Shown one piece after another: positions 1 through 6,177 of a DNA stretch of 12,009 bases (positions are counted from its first letter, which is position 1; each line of letters starts with the position of its first letter). The position numbers were made by a program, and so were the translations under genes. The DNA is taken from positions 1-12,009 of the forward strand of contig JAUXAK010000012.1 in assembly GCA_030619955.1 (NCBI GenBank). The letters are read 5' to 3'. The notes under the pieces are model-generated. The model was not told where the DNA came from. It saw only the letters and a program-made list of their open reading frames with translations, and did no database searches. Source of the stretch: an archaeon. Its GTDB lineage: Archaea; Nanobdellota; Nanobdellia; Pacearchaeales; UBA284.

Positions 1-243
1 AAAAGAAATGCAATTTCTTATAACTTCTCTGCTGAATTCTTTGATAACCCCATTAGGAGCAATACATTCTACTATTTTTCTTGCAATGATGCTAGATTCA
101 ATATCTCTAATATCATATTGTTTAGAATAATGCGCACTTACAACAGCAACTACACCGCCAATAATAAGAATAAGAATAAAAAATTTATAAAGCCATGTTA
201 CTCCATGCCCTAACTGAGCTTTTTTATTTTTTCTATTTAACAT
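1..243 (-). CDS. Pilin-like protein with class III leader, C-terminus outside window (partial)
   Basis: The first 81 codons are open from an ATG at 243 to the left edge, so the 3' end is missing. The N-terminus is basic (MLNRKNKKAQ) and is followed by a hydrophobic helix at about residues 18-37, the layout of an archaeal class III prepilin leader with a KKA/Q cleavage area. After the helix comes YDIRDIESSIIARKIVEC, a D-x-R-x-x-E then A-R-K-I-x-x-C arrangement. The neighbour at 264-617 has a comparable stretch (KKQILAKEICML), so the two may be distant relatives. Cysteines at 60 and 78 could form a disulfide outside the cell. The gap to the upstream gene is 20 bases, which suggests one transcript. 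The function as a minor pilin is inferred from leader and context; no named family is recognised. Confidence 0.75.
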   Translation of the reverse strand, partial: MLNRKNKKAQLGHGVTWLYKFFILILIIGGVVAVVSAHYSKQYDIRDIESSIIARKIVECIAPNGVIKEFSREVIRNCISF

Positions 244-263
244 TTTATTTTTTTATTTATTTT

Positions 264-617
264 CTATTTTATCTCTATAATTGTGAAATTATCTTTTCTT
301 GAAAAAAAGACATTATCTTTAAAATAGCAGTCATAAAAATATCCTCTATCAAACTTACCTTCTTTAACAAGAATTCCAGAGCCTTTTTTTTCTATTGTGA
401 TTTTTTTATCATGCTCAATCATGATAGTTGTGCCTGGTTCTGATGATATTGTTAGCATACAGATTTCTTTAGCTAAAATTTGTTTTTTTATTGCACTTCC
501 AGATGCTTGGCTTCCTATCCATACACCAAGAATTATGATGATAGCTATAACAAACAAAAGATTAAAGATATGTTTCCATAGTAATTCTACACCTATACCT
601 CTTTTATCTTTAAACAT
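264..617 (-). CDS. Small pilin-like surface protein (117 aa)
   Basis: The protein starts MFKDKRGIGVEL: a short basic leader ending in KRG, then IGVE with an acidic residue at +4 of the presumed mature chain, then a hydrophobic helix at about 17-38. This matches class III prepilin leaders. The ectodomain is about 75 residues, mostly beta-type (TIMIEHDKKITIEKKGSGILV), with cysteines at 53 and 97. The KKQILAKEICML stretch after the helix resembles the equivalent part of the downstream gene at 1-243. A TATA-like box at 641-653 lies about 29 bases before the ATG, so a leaderless transcript is likely. It diverges from the lipoprotein gene at 738. A role as a minor pilin of the same filament as the genes at 1217-4835 is inferred. 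Confidence 0.8.
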   Translation of the reverse strand: MFKDKRGIGVELLWKHIFNLLFVIAIIIILGVWIGSQASGSAIKKQILAKEICMLTISSEPGTTIMIEHDKKITIEKKGSGILVKEGKFDRGYFYDCYFKDNVFFSRKDNFTIIEIK

Positions 618-640
618 AATAAAGTTTTTAAAGAAAAAGC

Positions 641-653
641 ATTAATAAATTTA
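641..653 (-). promoter_or_regulatory. TATA box for the 117-aa pilin-like gene
   Basis: Read on the minus strand this is TAAATTTATTAAT. It is centred roughly 29 bases before the ATG at 617, the usual archaeal distance from TATA box to transcription start, so the message would be leaderless or nearly so. A second AT box (CTTTAAAAAC, 623-632) lies too close to the start to be the main promoter. Confidence 0.45.
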
Positions 654-708
654 GTGGAAGATGCCAACTATTTTTAGACTCTGAAAAATATTATAAATAA
701 CATAAATC

Positions 709-717
709 TTTTTAAAT
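709..717 (+). promoter_or_regulatory. TATA box for the small lipoprotein gene
   Basis: TTTTTAAAT is centred about 25 bases before the ATG at 738, and no purine-rich ribosome binding site lies between. This fits a leaderless archaeal transcript. Confidence 0.45.
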
Positions 718-737
718 GTCCTTTTTTTATTTAAGAA

Positions 738-1202
738 ATGAATAAAAAAATAATTTTTGGAAGTTTGGTTGCTCTTGCACTTACCTTGGGATGTGGTGAT
801 TCTGGCAGAAAAGAGCAGACTGTGGCCCAAGATACAAGGACCCAACAATATAGTGATAGATCAAGAATTAAAGAAGTTATCAGGAGAAACTACAACGCAA
901 TAAGGGATAATGAATTTGATGCACATAAACAGTGTTGGGATAAGGCCTACCGAAATGCGCATTTTGGTAAGATGGCTATGAAGACTTGGGATGCTATGGT
1001 TGAAAGTGATCTTAGCTTGCGGAAGATAGAAAGTATATCCATAACAGGCAGTTCTACAGCAAGAGCTATTACTAAAATTTATATTGATGGCATTGTTCTT
1101 GATTCAGAGGTTTATATGGTGAAAGAAAATAGTGGTTGGAAAATAGATTCTATGGATGAGCCAGTAGAATATTGGAATAGGATCCGGAAGTATAGACAAT
1201 AA
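738..1202 (+). CDS. Small secreted lipoprotein, probable NTF2/SnoaL-like fold
   Basis: Residues 1-18 form a signal peptide (MNKKII, then a short hydrophobic core) ending at LTLGC, a somewhat loose lipobox that makes Cys19 the likely lipid-modified residue. A polar linker rich in Gln, Asp, Arg and Ser follows to about residue 42. The rest reads as RIKEVIRRNYNAIRDNEFDAHKQC, a helix typical of the opening of NTF2-like domains, then strands ending in VYMVKENSGWKID. The Gly-Trp-Lys-Ile at the end is characteristic of lumazine/SnoaL-type and Cif-like NTF2 folds. NTF2-like lipoproteins bind small ligands or partner proteins; no catalytic set is visible. It is on the opposite strand from the surrounding pilin-like genes and ends 14 bases from the convergent gene at 1217. 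It uses more AGG/CGG/CGA codons than its neighbours, possibly a sign of later arrival. The fold call is moderate. Confidence 0.8.
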   Translation: MNKKIIFGSLVALALTLGCGDSGRKEQTVAQDTRTQQYSDRSRIKEVIRRNYNAIRDNEFDAHKQCWDKAYRNAHFGKMAMKTWDAMVESDLSLRKIESISITGSSTARAITKIYIDGIVLDSEVYMVKENSGWKIDSMDEPVEYWNRIRKYRQ

Positions 1203-1216
1203 ATAGGAATTAGCAA

Positions 1217-2098
1217 TTAAGGAATGCTTTCTATGTTCTGACATTGTGTTGCTATGTCTTCTGCTGTTAATGGAACTAACATTAAAACAAAACAGCCACC
1301 TAGATTTCCATCACAATGAATTGATGCAGCATGTGCTGTGGTAGCAGCAGTAACACTATGCATTACAACTTCAACTATCATTGGAATAATAAGAATTTTT
1401 CCTGCGACTTTTAGTCCTATTTTAGGTAGTGTACGCCAAGCAAAAAAACTAGTTCCACCACCAAAACCAATTGCACCAATGAGTTCTCTTTTTATGTCCA
1501 AACCCTTAAGCCCCATAAATATAACAGTATAATCTTGGTTTGTGTCTAAACGGTCAACTCTAACTTCTGGCGGCAATTTTGTTTCTTCACCATTAGTCAA
1601 ATAATTTAGATAAGTAATATTTTTTGAAGGAATGTTTGTCTGTTCTAAATATTCTAAAAAATTTATTTGTTTATCTTTGGCTTTACCTTCAAATCTAATA
1701 ATAGAACAAACAACACAATTTGCTTTTGCAGTTCCTTTTTCAGGAACACCAAATTCACGCCATCCACTTTCACTAAAGAACTGCATTTTACCTTCCCCTA
1801 ACATCCCCCAGCAGTCATACATTGCATTTGCAATTTCTCTTTTGATGAATTCTTTATTTGTTGAACTTATTGTTATTTCTTGTGTTCTGCAGTTTAATGG
1901 TATTAGTTCTGGAATAATACTTTCACCCCTAAGGAAAGCATTATTTCTTAAAATTACTGAGTGATAACAAGCTTCTTTGTCAATTGTTTCTGTGTAAGGT
2001 ATTGCCTTGAAAAATAGAAAGATTATTGCAGCACTTATCACAATAATTATAATGCTAATGATTGTTGTTTGAACTGTCACGCCTTTTTTATTTTGCAT
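1217..2098 (-). CDS. Membrane-anchored Cys-containing surface protein with class III-type leader (293 aa)
   Basis: The N-terminus MQNKKGVTVQTT followed by a hydrophobic helix at about 12-31 is a good class III leader with cleavage expected after KKG. The ectodomain has cysteines at 44, 70, 96, 128, 131, 262, 269 and 286, including a C-V-V-C pair at 128-131. The stretch YDCWGMLGEGKMQFF at 94-108 looks like a conserved core (C-W-x-x-x-G-E-G-K) that I believe recurs in uncharacterised DPANN archaeal proteins, but this is memory and not a search. A second hydrophobic region at about 203-260 (Gly-rich, then AGKILIIPMIVEVVMHSVTA) may form one or two more membrane helices. A short Cys-rich tail follows. 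It comes 33 bases after the 41-codon gene and is probably in its operon. Function is unknown; export and assembly with the neighbouring pilins is inferred. Confidence 0.85.
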   Translation of the reverse strand: MQNKKGVTVQTTIISIIIIVISAAIIFLFFKAIPYTETIDKEACYHSVILRNNAFLRGESIIPELIPLNCRTQEITISSTNKEFIKREIANAMYDCWGMLGEGKMQFFSESGWREFGVPEKGTAKANCVVCSIIRFEGKAKDKQINFLEYLEQTNIPSKNITYLNYLTNGEETKLPPEVRVDRLDTNQDYTVIFMGLKGLDIKRELIGAIGFGGGTSFFAWRTLPKIGLKVAGKILIIPMIVEVVMHSVTAATTAHAASIHCDGNLGGCFVLMLVPLTAEDIATQCQNIESIP

Positions 2099-2131
2099 TT
2101 TTATTTAATAGGATTTTGTTTATATAAATTT

Positions 2132-2257
2132 TTATATCACACCATATCTTTTTAGAAGATAAGCAATTGCTCCGGCAATTATTGCAAAAGTCACAATAAG
2201 AATCAAAATTTTAATTAAAACTTCTGCTGCAAGGCCTTTTTTATTTATTTTTAGCAT
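2132..2257 (-). CDS. 41-aa micro-pilin-like protein
   Basis: This reading frame runs from an ATG at 2257 to a TAA at 2132. It encodes a textbook class III leader, MLKINKKG, followed by LAAEVLIK with Glu at +4, one hydrophobic helix at about 13-35 and a short basic tail (LKRYGVI). There is no ectodomain: the product is leader plus stem helix. It starts 9 bases after the stop of the SLT gene and ends 33 bases before the next start, so it sits in the operon. The match in layout to the 54- and 59-aa genes nearby argues that it is real. It could be a filament core subunit, a stem partner of a larger tip protein, or a regulator of assembly. Confidence 0.7.
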   Translation of the reverse strand: MLKINKKGLAAEVLIKILILIVTFAIIAGAIAYLLKRYGVI

Positions 2258-2266
2258 TTTTAATAA

Positions 2267-3403
2267 TTAACACACTATTCCTTTTTCTTCAATAATTTGT
2301 TTTTTTGCTATAACTTGAGAAGCATATTCATCAGGAGCAAGTATTCCTGGTTTTTTCTCCCATACACATGTAAAAATTTCATTAATAGTAAACTGGCATT
2401 TATCTTTAACTATTGTTCCTGCATAATAAGCTGCTATGCCAAATTCAAGGCTGTCCATTTGGATTATGTAGCTTATAAGATGTGAAACTCCAGCTTCAGT
2501 ATTTTTCTGTTTATCAAATCTTCCATCTACTGCAACAAGTTGCTCTTTTGTTTTTCCTTGTTTAAATTGTTTCATACAAGAGCCATAGCTTTCATCACAC
2601 ATCTTTTTTGATGTTCCAGTATAAATACATCCATCTTCTGGGTTAAAACCATAAACTTTAAGGCCAAGGTCTTGCGCAACAAGAGGCATTAATTGTGTTA
2701 AACCCACTGCTCCACACTCACTAACAGCATTATAATACCCTTGAGATTCCTGAATTATCATGGCTTTTATTAAAGCCCTAAACTCTTGTTCATTTGCAAC
2801 ATACTCTTTTACTTCGTCATATTTATTTTGTGTTGATTCACAAATAATTTCATCTATTCCTTCATTACTAAGTTTTAAACTTTGTAATTCTATTTCTGCT
2901 TTTTTTTCTTCACTTATTTTATATGGCTTTACTGTTGGTTTTTCACTCACACTATAGAATGTTTTTTGATTACTAAGCCATAAATCTATTATTCTAATCT
3001 TGATGTTTGCTAACTTATTTTCTTGTTTTAGAGGTAAAGCAGCTGCCCTGCAAAACTTGCTTTTACATTCTTTTTTGCATATGCAAAGAACATTTTGCTG
3101 GAACATTGCTCCTGGTTTTTCAAATTTCTTGTCATTTTCATTAAAATTATGTTGTGCATCAAAAGCAACTATATACCAACCAGAAGGTGCAAGTAAAGTA
3201 TAAGAAGCTGTTTCTCCTTCTTCAAGAGAATTTAATTTTTGTATTATTTTATCTAACGTGCCTTGAGCTTGCAAATCTCCTTGTTTACCAAAATATGTTC
3301 TAAAAAGAACAGTTCCAGCATAAATAATAATAAAGACAGCAAGAACTGCAATTATTATTTCAATTATCTGCTTAAGTAAAAGCAAGCCTCTTTTGTTTTT
3401 CAT
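2267..3403 (-). CDS. Lytic transglycosylase (SLT domain) on a prepilin-like membrane stem
   Basis: Soluble lytic transglycosylases cleave the MurNAc-GlcNAc bond of peptidoglycan. Residues 1-34 (MKNKRG, then a hydrophobic helix) look like a class III prepilin leader; simple membrane anchoring is the alternative. Residues 50-150 form a beta-type domain with a Cys cluster (C107, C109, C113, C118). Residues about 205-375 form the SLT domain. Its motifs are IIQES with the expected catalytic Glu219, then SECGAVGLTQLMP at 228-240 (the G-A-x-G-L-x-Q-x-M-P signature), NTEAGVSHLISYI at 301-313, and AAYYAG at 324-329. An insertion between the Q-x-M-P motif and the third motif contains further cysteines, probably disulfides. 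The hydrolytic fold call is firm; the substrate is not, because archaea lack murein. A TATA-like box at 3423-3434 suggests its own promoter, and the 41-codon gene follows after 9 bases. Confidence 0.9.
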   Translation of the reverse strand: MKNKRGLLLLKQIIEIIIAVLAVFIIIYAGTVLFRTYFGKQGDLQAQGTLDKIIQKLNSLEEGETASYTLLAPSGWYIVAFDAQHNFNENDKKFEKPGAMFQQNVLCICKKECKSKFCRAAALPLKQENKLANIKIRIIDLWLSNQKTFYSVSEKPTVKPYKISEEKKAEIELQSLKLSNEGIDEIICESTQNKYDEVKEYVANEQEFRALIKAMIIQESQGYYNAVSECGAVGLTQLMPLVAQDLGLKVYGFNPEDGCIYTGTSKKMCDESYGSCMKQFKQGKTKEQLVAVDGRFDKQKNTEAGVSHLISYIIQMDSLEFGIAAYYAGTIVKDKCQFTINEIFTCVWEKKPGILAPDEYASQVIAKKQIIEEKGIVC

Positions 3404-3422
3404 AAAAGAACAAGATAAAAAG

Positions 3423-3434
3423 AATATTTAAAAT
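3423..3434 (-). promoter_or_regulatory. TATA box for the SLT gene
   Basis: The minus strand reads ATTTTAAATATT, centred about 25 bases before the ATG at 3403. It implies a leaderless message beginning at the transglycosylase gene, separate from or in addition to read-through from upstream. Confidence 0.4.
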
Positions 3435-3468
3435 TTCTTATTTAGATTTTTTAGCTTTTTCAGATTTT

Positions 3469-3648
3469 TTACGGCTGAATCTGGCTTGCATTCCATAAGC
3501 CAAGAGCATTTTTAAGTTTAAACATTAAATCTGAAGCAAAATCCCTCATTGCTCCTGAAAAAATAAAAAGAGTTATAATAAGAACAATCAGCGCAAGAAT
3601 TATAATAATTATAATGTTAATAGATAATTCTACAGCTTTCTTGTTCAT
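3469..3648 (-). CDS. 59-aa micro-pilin-like protein
   Basis: The frame opens at an ATG at 3648 that overlaps the TGA of the 116-aa gene (ATGA), a strong sign of translational coupling. The product starts MNKKAVELS, a class III-type leader with K-K-A and Glu at +2, followed by an unusually Ile-rich helix at about 10-31. A short amphipathic tail of some 28 residues follows (MRDFASDLMFKLKNALGLW). No cysteines are present. Like the 41- and 54-aa genes it is nearly all stem, so it could be a structural core subunit or an assembly partner of the 116-aa protein it is coupled to. Confidence 0.7.
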   Translation of the reverse strand: MNKKAVELSINIIIIIILALIVLIITLFIFSGAMRDFASDLMFKLKNALGLWNASQIQP

Positions 3649-3995
3649 TCTCCCATATACTCAACACAATCAGCTTCTGACTTTAGTGTTTTATCTCCAA
3701 CCATAAGCTCTGCATTTATTGGACTTTCATAACAATACTTCATTTCTTCTTGTTTTATCTGTTTATTATAAAGTGGGATTTGCGATGTACAAAACTGTTC
3801 AGGGCTATAGCCCTCACACTGCAATTTAGCTAGATTAACAACCCCCTGGTCATAAATTCTATAAGTTCCTATAATAGTGCCCCACAAATTTTGTAGCCCT
3901 ACTGTAAAGTTCAATGCAAGTACAACTAAAACAATAATTGCAAGTATAATTATAATTACTGTTTGCATGCTTAGTGCTTGACCTTTTTTATTCAT
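3645..3995 (-). CDS. Pilin-like protein with KKGQ class III leader (116 aa)
   Basis: The start MNKKGQALSMQT followed by a hydrophobic helix at about 12-29 is the classic archaeal KKGQ class III leader; cleavage is expected after KKG. The ectodomain of about 80 residues has four cysteines (60, 69, 88, 110), suiting two disulfides, with a Glu/Tyr/Lys-rich middle. A GAGGT at 4006-4010 (minus strand) lies 10 bases before the ATG, one of the few plausible ribosome binding sites in the window. An AT box (TTTTAAATAAATAAAAG) lies a further 10-20 bases upstream. The stop overlaps the start of the 59-aa gene. It is the best candidate for a major or adaptor pilin here. Function is inferred from the leader only. 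Confidence 0.85.
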   Translation of the reverse strand: MNKKGQALSMQTVIIIILAIIVLVVLALNFTVGLQNLWGTIIGTYRIYDQGVVNLAKLQCEGYSPEQFCTSQIPLYNKQIKQEEMKYCYESPINAELMVGDKTLKSEADCVEYMGE

Positions 3996-4069
3996 CTTTT
4001 CTTTTACCTCTTTTGTCTTTTATTTATTTAAAACAATGTTATTTTTAAAACTTTCTTATTTCTCTTTCA

Positions 4070-4669
4070 CTACTCTTCACCACATTTTTTAAATGAATCT
4101 AGCATCTCATTAAGTTCTTCAGTTTTTTTGTACTCATAAAATGCAAGAAAATAAAGAGCATCTTCATTTTTATAAAGCTGGCCACTTATTATTCTAGGTT
4201 TTTTTCTAAGAAATTTTGATAAACCATCCTGAGCAATTTCAGGAGGTTCTTTGCTAAAATCCAGTGTTTTTTTTGGCTGATAGTATTTTTTTTCTGGAAG
4301 CAGAAATATACTTAATTTCAAGTCTTTAATAATTGCACTTTTGTAGGCTTTGTTTTTATATGTTAAGTTAATGTATGTATTGCGGCTGATTTCTTCTATG
4401 AGGAGTTTAGAGCCTGTTGCAAAACTTGCTGGAAAACTAGGCAAGCTATTGCATAAACACTTTGTGTCTTGAAGAGTGCGGCATTTTTCTATATTGCTAA
4501 TTAACACATCAAAATTATCTTTATAATGCTGTTCTGTTTCTGGACTAAGAGCTTCCTCCTTGAAGATTGGTAAAATGTTTCTGAAAAAAATCAAAACTAG
4601 AGCTATGACAATAATAATAACTGCAAGAGCTTTAATAGCTTTTATTAAAGTTTGTATCATTTCACTCAT
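4070..4669 (-). CDS. Membrane-anchored ectodomain protein (199 aa)
   Basis: I chose the ATG at 4669, giving MSEMIQTLIKAIK. The frame also opens at a TTG at 4681, but GGGAG at 4675-4679 (minus strand) is well placed before this ATG, and the upstream gene stops at 4671, leaving one base between. A hydrophobic helix spans about 14-33, with no KKG leader, so it is a plain signal anchor or a divergent leader. The rest is extracellular: a C-x7-C-L-C cluster at 63-73, a beta-rich middle, a basic Pro-containing stretch (about 130-160), and a lone Cys at 196. The C-L-C pattern recalls C-I-C in the SLT protein. No family is recognised. The position, directly after a micro-pilin and before the 116-aa pilin, argues for a part in the same surface structure. 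Confidence 0.8.
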   Translation of the reverse strand: MSEMIQTLIKAIKALAVIIIVIALVLIFFRNILPIFKEEALSPETEQHYKDNFDVLISNIEKCRTLQDTKCLCNSLPSFPASFATGSKLLIEEISRNTYINLTYKNKAYKSAIIKDLKLSIFLLPEKKYYQPKKTLDFSKEPPEIAQDGLSKFLRKKPRIISGQLYKNEDALYFLAFYEYKKTEELNEMLDSFKKCGEE

Positions 4670-4670
4670 T

Positions 4671-4835
4671 TTATCTCCCAAAATCCTTAATTTTTTCTAA
4701 AAGGTTTATACCCTGTTTTTGCAAAATAATAAGTAAAAAAATAACAAAACCAAGAACAAGCAAGCCAATTACCCACCATGCGATTTCACTCCATACCAAA
4801 CCTCTTTTATCTTTTCCACCACTTTTTTTTCTCAT
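4671..4835 (-). CDS. 54-aa micro-pilin-like protein
   Basis: The frame runs from an ATG at 4835 to a TAA at 4671. The product has a basic leader (MRKKSGGKDKRG) and then LVWSEIAWW, placing a Glu at +5 of the presumed mature chain. This is the residue position conserved in bacterial type IV pilins and pseudopilins. One hydrophobic helix (about 18-38) and a short charged tail follow. It ends one base before the next ATG, so it is almost certainly co-translated with the 199-aa gene. It is the first gene of the minus-strand cluster and diverges from the lipoprotein gene at 4892. Confidence 0.7.
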   Translation of the reverse strand: MRKKSGGKDKRGLVWSEIAWWVIGLLVLGFVIFLLIILQKQGINLLEKIKDFGR

Positions 4836-4857
4836 TAAAAACGCAAAGTTTTTTAAG

Positions 4858-4870
4858 TTTAAAAATTTAA
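4858..4870. promoter_or_regulatory. Shared two-way TATA box between micro-pilin and lipoprotein genes
   Basis: TTTAAAAATTTAA is nearly self-complementary. It sits in the middle of the 56-base gap, about 29 bases from the ATG at 4835 on one side and 28 from the ATG at 4892 on the other. One box could direct leaderless transcription both ways. Confidence 0.4.
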
Positions 4871-4891
4871 TCTAAAAGAGGCTAAGGAAAA

Positions 4892-6166
4892 ATGTCAAAA
4901 TCTTGGATTTCAGGATTAATTGGTTTTTTAGCTTTAGCTGTATTATCTTGTTCAGATTCAAAGCAGGAATTGAAAAAGCAACAGTACAAGCAACACTATG
5001 AATATGAAAATAACCAACTAAGCCAAACATATCAAAGAGAAACAAAACCAGAGATAGTGGAAGAGCCAGAATCATATAGGGATGAATACAAGGGACATAG
5101 AGTAGATAGAAATGAAGAGGGAGAATATGAATATGAAGATAGATATGATGAAGGAAGAGAAAATTTAGAAGAAAGAACAAACATAGAAAGAAATTATCCA
5201 GATTGGGGTTATGATGAATGGTATTACTGGGGCTGGAAAAAATTTTCAGATGAAAATCTAGCATTTATAATAGAAAAAGCATATATAGATACCTTAAAAA
5301 TTCAATGGCATGACACATATTTTGAACGTGATTTTTTAGTCCTTGATATTATATTTAGAACATTTACAGGAATAAAAAATATTGATTTTTATAATGGTTT
5401 TTATCTAACAGATAACAGAACAAATAAAATTTCCAGGACAGGGCATCATGAAGGGCCAGAACTTTATGAAAAACTTAATTCTCTTAAATTAAGAAGACAT
5501 CCTGATGGTGGCAGATATGATACAGCTAGTGTGGGCTCTAAAAGAGAAACAACACTTTCAAAAACACTTGTATTTTATATTGGTGAAGAAAATATAATAG
5601 GAAGAAAGTTTGACCCTTTAGCAAATGAAATAATTTTTTCACCTTATTTAAGAAGAATTGTATTTCTAAATTATGGAAAAAGCAAAGAAAAAATAGAAAT
5701 TTTTAATTTAGATAATCTCAATTGGCAAGTAAAATCCTACACAAGACCTGTTCAACCTGGTCAACAGAGTCAGGATTTAAATAAATTGTCAGATGAACTG
5801 CCAGATGAAATTTTTGAATATTATGAATCAATGGTTCCTAGTCTAAAAAAAGAACAAATATCCTATGCACCTTTTGATTTAAATGATGATGGTTTAGAAG
5901 AAGTAATTATAGGAGAAATAGATAATCCTTACTTTTATGGTGGTTCAGGGGGTTTTTCTTCAGTTAGTATCTTTAGATTTAGAGAAGGAATGATATGGGA
6001 AGAAATTTTTGATATAACTACTATTAATCCAGAATTAGAATTTTCAGGAATAAAGACTAATAACTATAGGGATATAAAATTAAAATATTTAGAACGTGAA
6101 GATAGAAAACTGATTGAAAAATCAAGAATATATAAGTGGAATGGAAGAACTTATGTTGCATATTAA
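4892..6166 (+). CDS. Large secreted lipoprotein with FG-GAP/VCBS-like Ca-binding C-terminus (424 aa)
   Basis: Residues 1-20 form a lipoprotein signal peptide with a clean lipobox, AVLSC, so Cys20 is the likely lipid-bearing N-terminus. Residues 21-115 are low-complexity and very rich in Glu, Tyr, Arg and Asp (YEYE, EYEYEDRYDEG, DEWYYWGW), probably an extended tether. Residues about 120-285 alternate strands and turns (FLVLDIIFRTF, LSKTLVFYIGEEN, RRIVFLNYGK) and could be an Ig-like DUF4352-type domain; this is a weak guess. The C-terminal 110 residues carry DLNDDGLEEVI (329-339), a D-x-N-x-D-G-x-x-E calcium loop of the FG-GAP/VCBS type. They end with NNYRDIKL and YKWNGRTYVAY, as seen in bacterial VCBS-like lipoproteins. 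It diverges from the pilin cluster and converges on the platform gene, leaving 11 bases. A surface binding role is likely. Confidence 0.85.
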   Translation: MSKSWISGLIGFLALAVLSCSDSKQELKKQQYKQHYEYENNQLSQTYQRETKPEIVEEPESYRDEYKGHRVDRNEEGEYEYEDRYDEGRENLEERTNIERNYPDWGYDEWYYWGWKKFSDENLAFIIEKAYIDTLKIQWHDTYFERDFLVLDIIFRTFTGIKNIDFYNGFYLTDNRTNKISRTGHHEGPELYEKLNSLKLRRHPDGGRYDTASVGSKRETTLSKTLVFYIGEENIIGRKFDPLANEIIFSPYLRRIVFLNYGKSKEKIEIFNLDNLNWQVKSYTRPVQPGQQSQDLNKLSDELPDEIFEYYESMVPSLKKEQISYAPFDLNDDGLEEVIIGEIDNPYFYGGSGGFSSVSIFRFREGMIWEEIFDITTINPELEFSGIKTNNYRDIKLKYLEREDRKLIEKSRIYKWNGRTYVAY

Positions 6167-6177
6167 ACTTCTTAAAA

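Noticed and set aside
397..645. Plus-strand frame of 82 codons
   Set aside because: It is antisense to the 117-aa pilin-like gene, which has a class III-type leader and a TATA box.
651..848. Minus-strand frame of 65 codons crossing the divergent promoter region
   Set aside because: It overlaps the promoter area and the lipoprotein signal peptide on the other strand, and shows no protein feature.
1632..1964. Plus-strand frame of 110 codons
   Set aside because: It is antisense to the 293-aa gene, has no promoter, and its composition mirrors the real gene.
4872..5264. Long minus-strand reading frame (130 codons) rich in His, Leu and Phe
   Set aside because: It lies opposite the lipoprotein gene at 4892-6166, which has a lipobox and recognisable C-terminal domain. 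The His/Leu/Phe richness is what the complement of a Glu/Tyr-rich tether gives.
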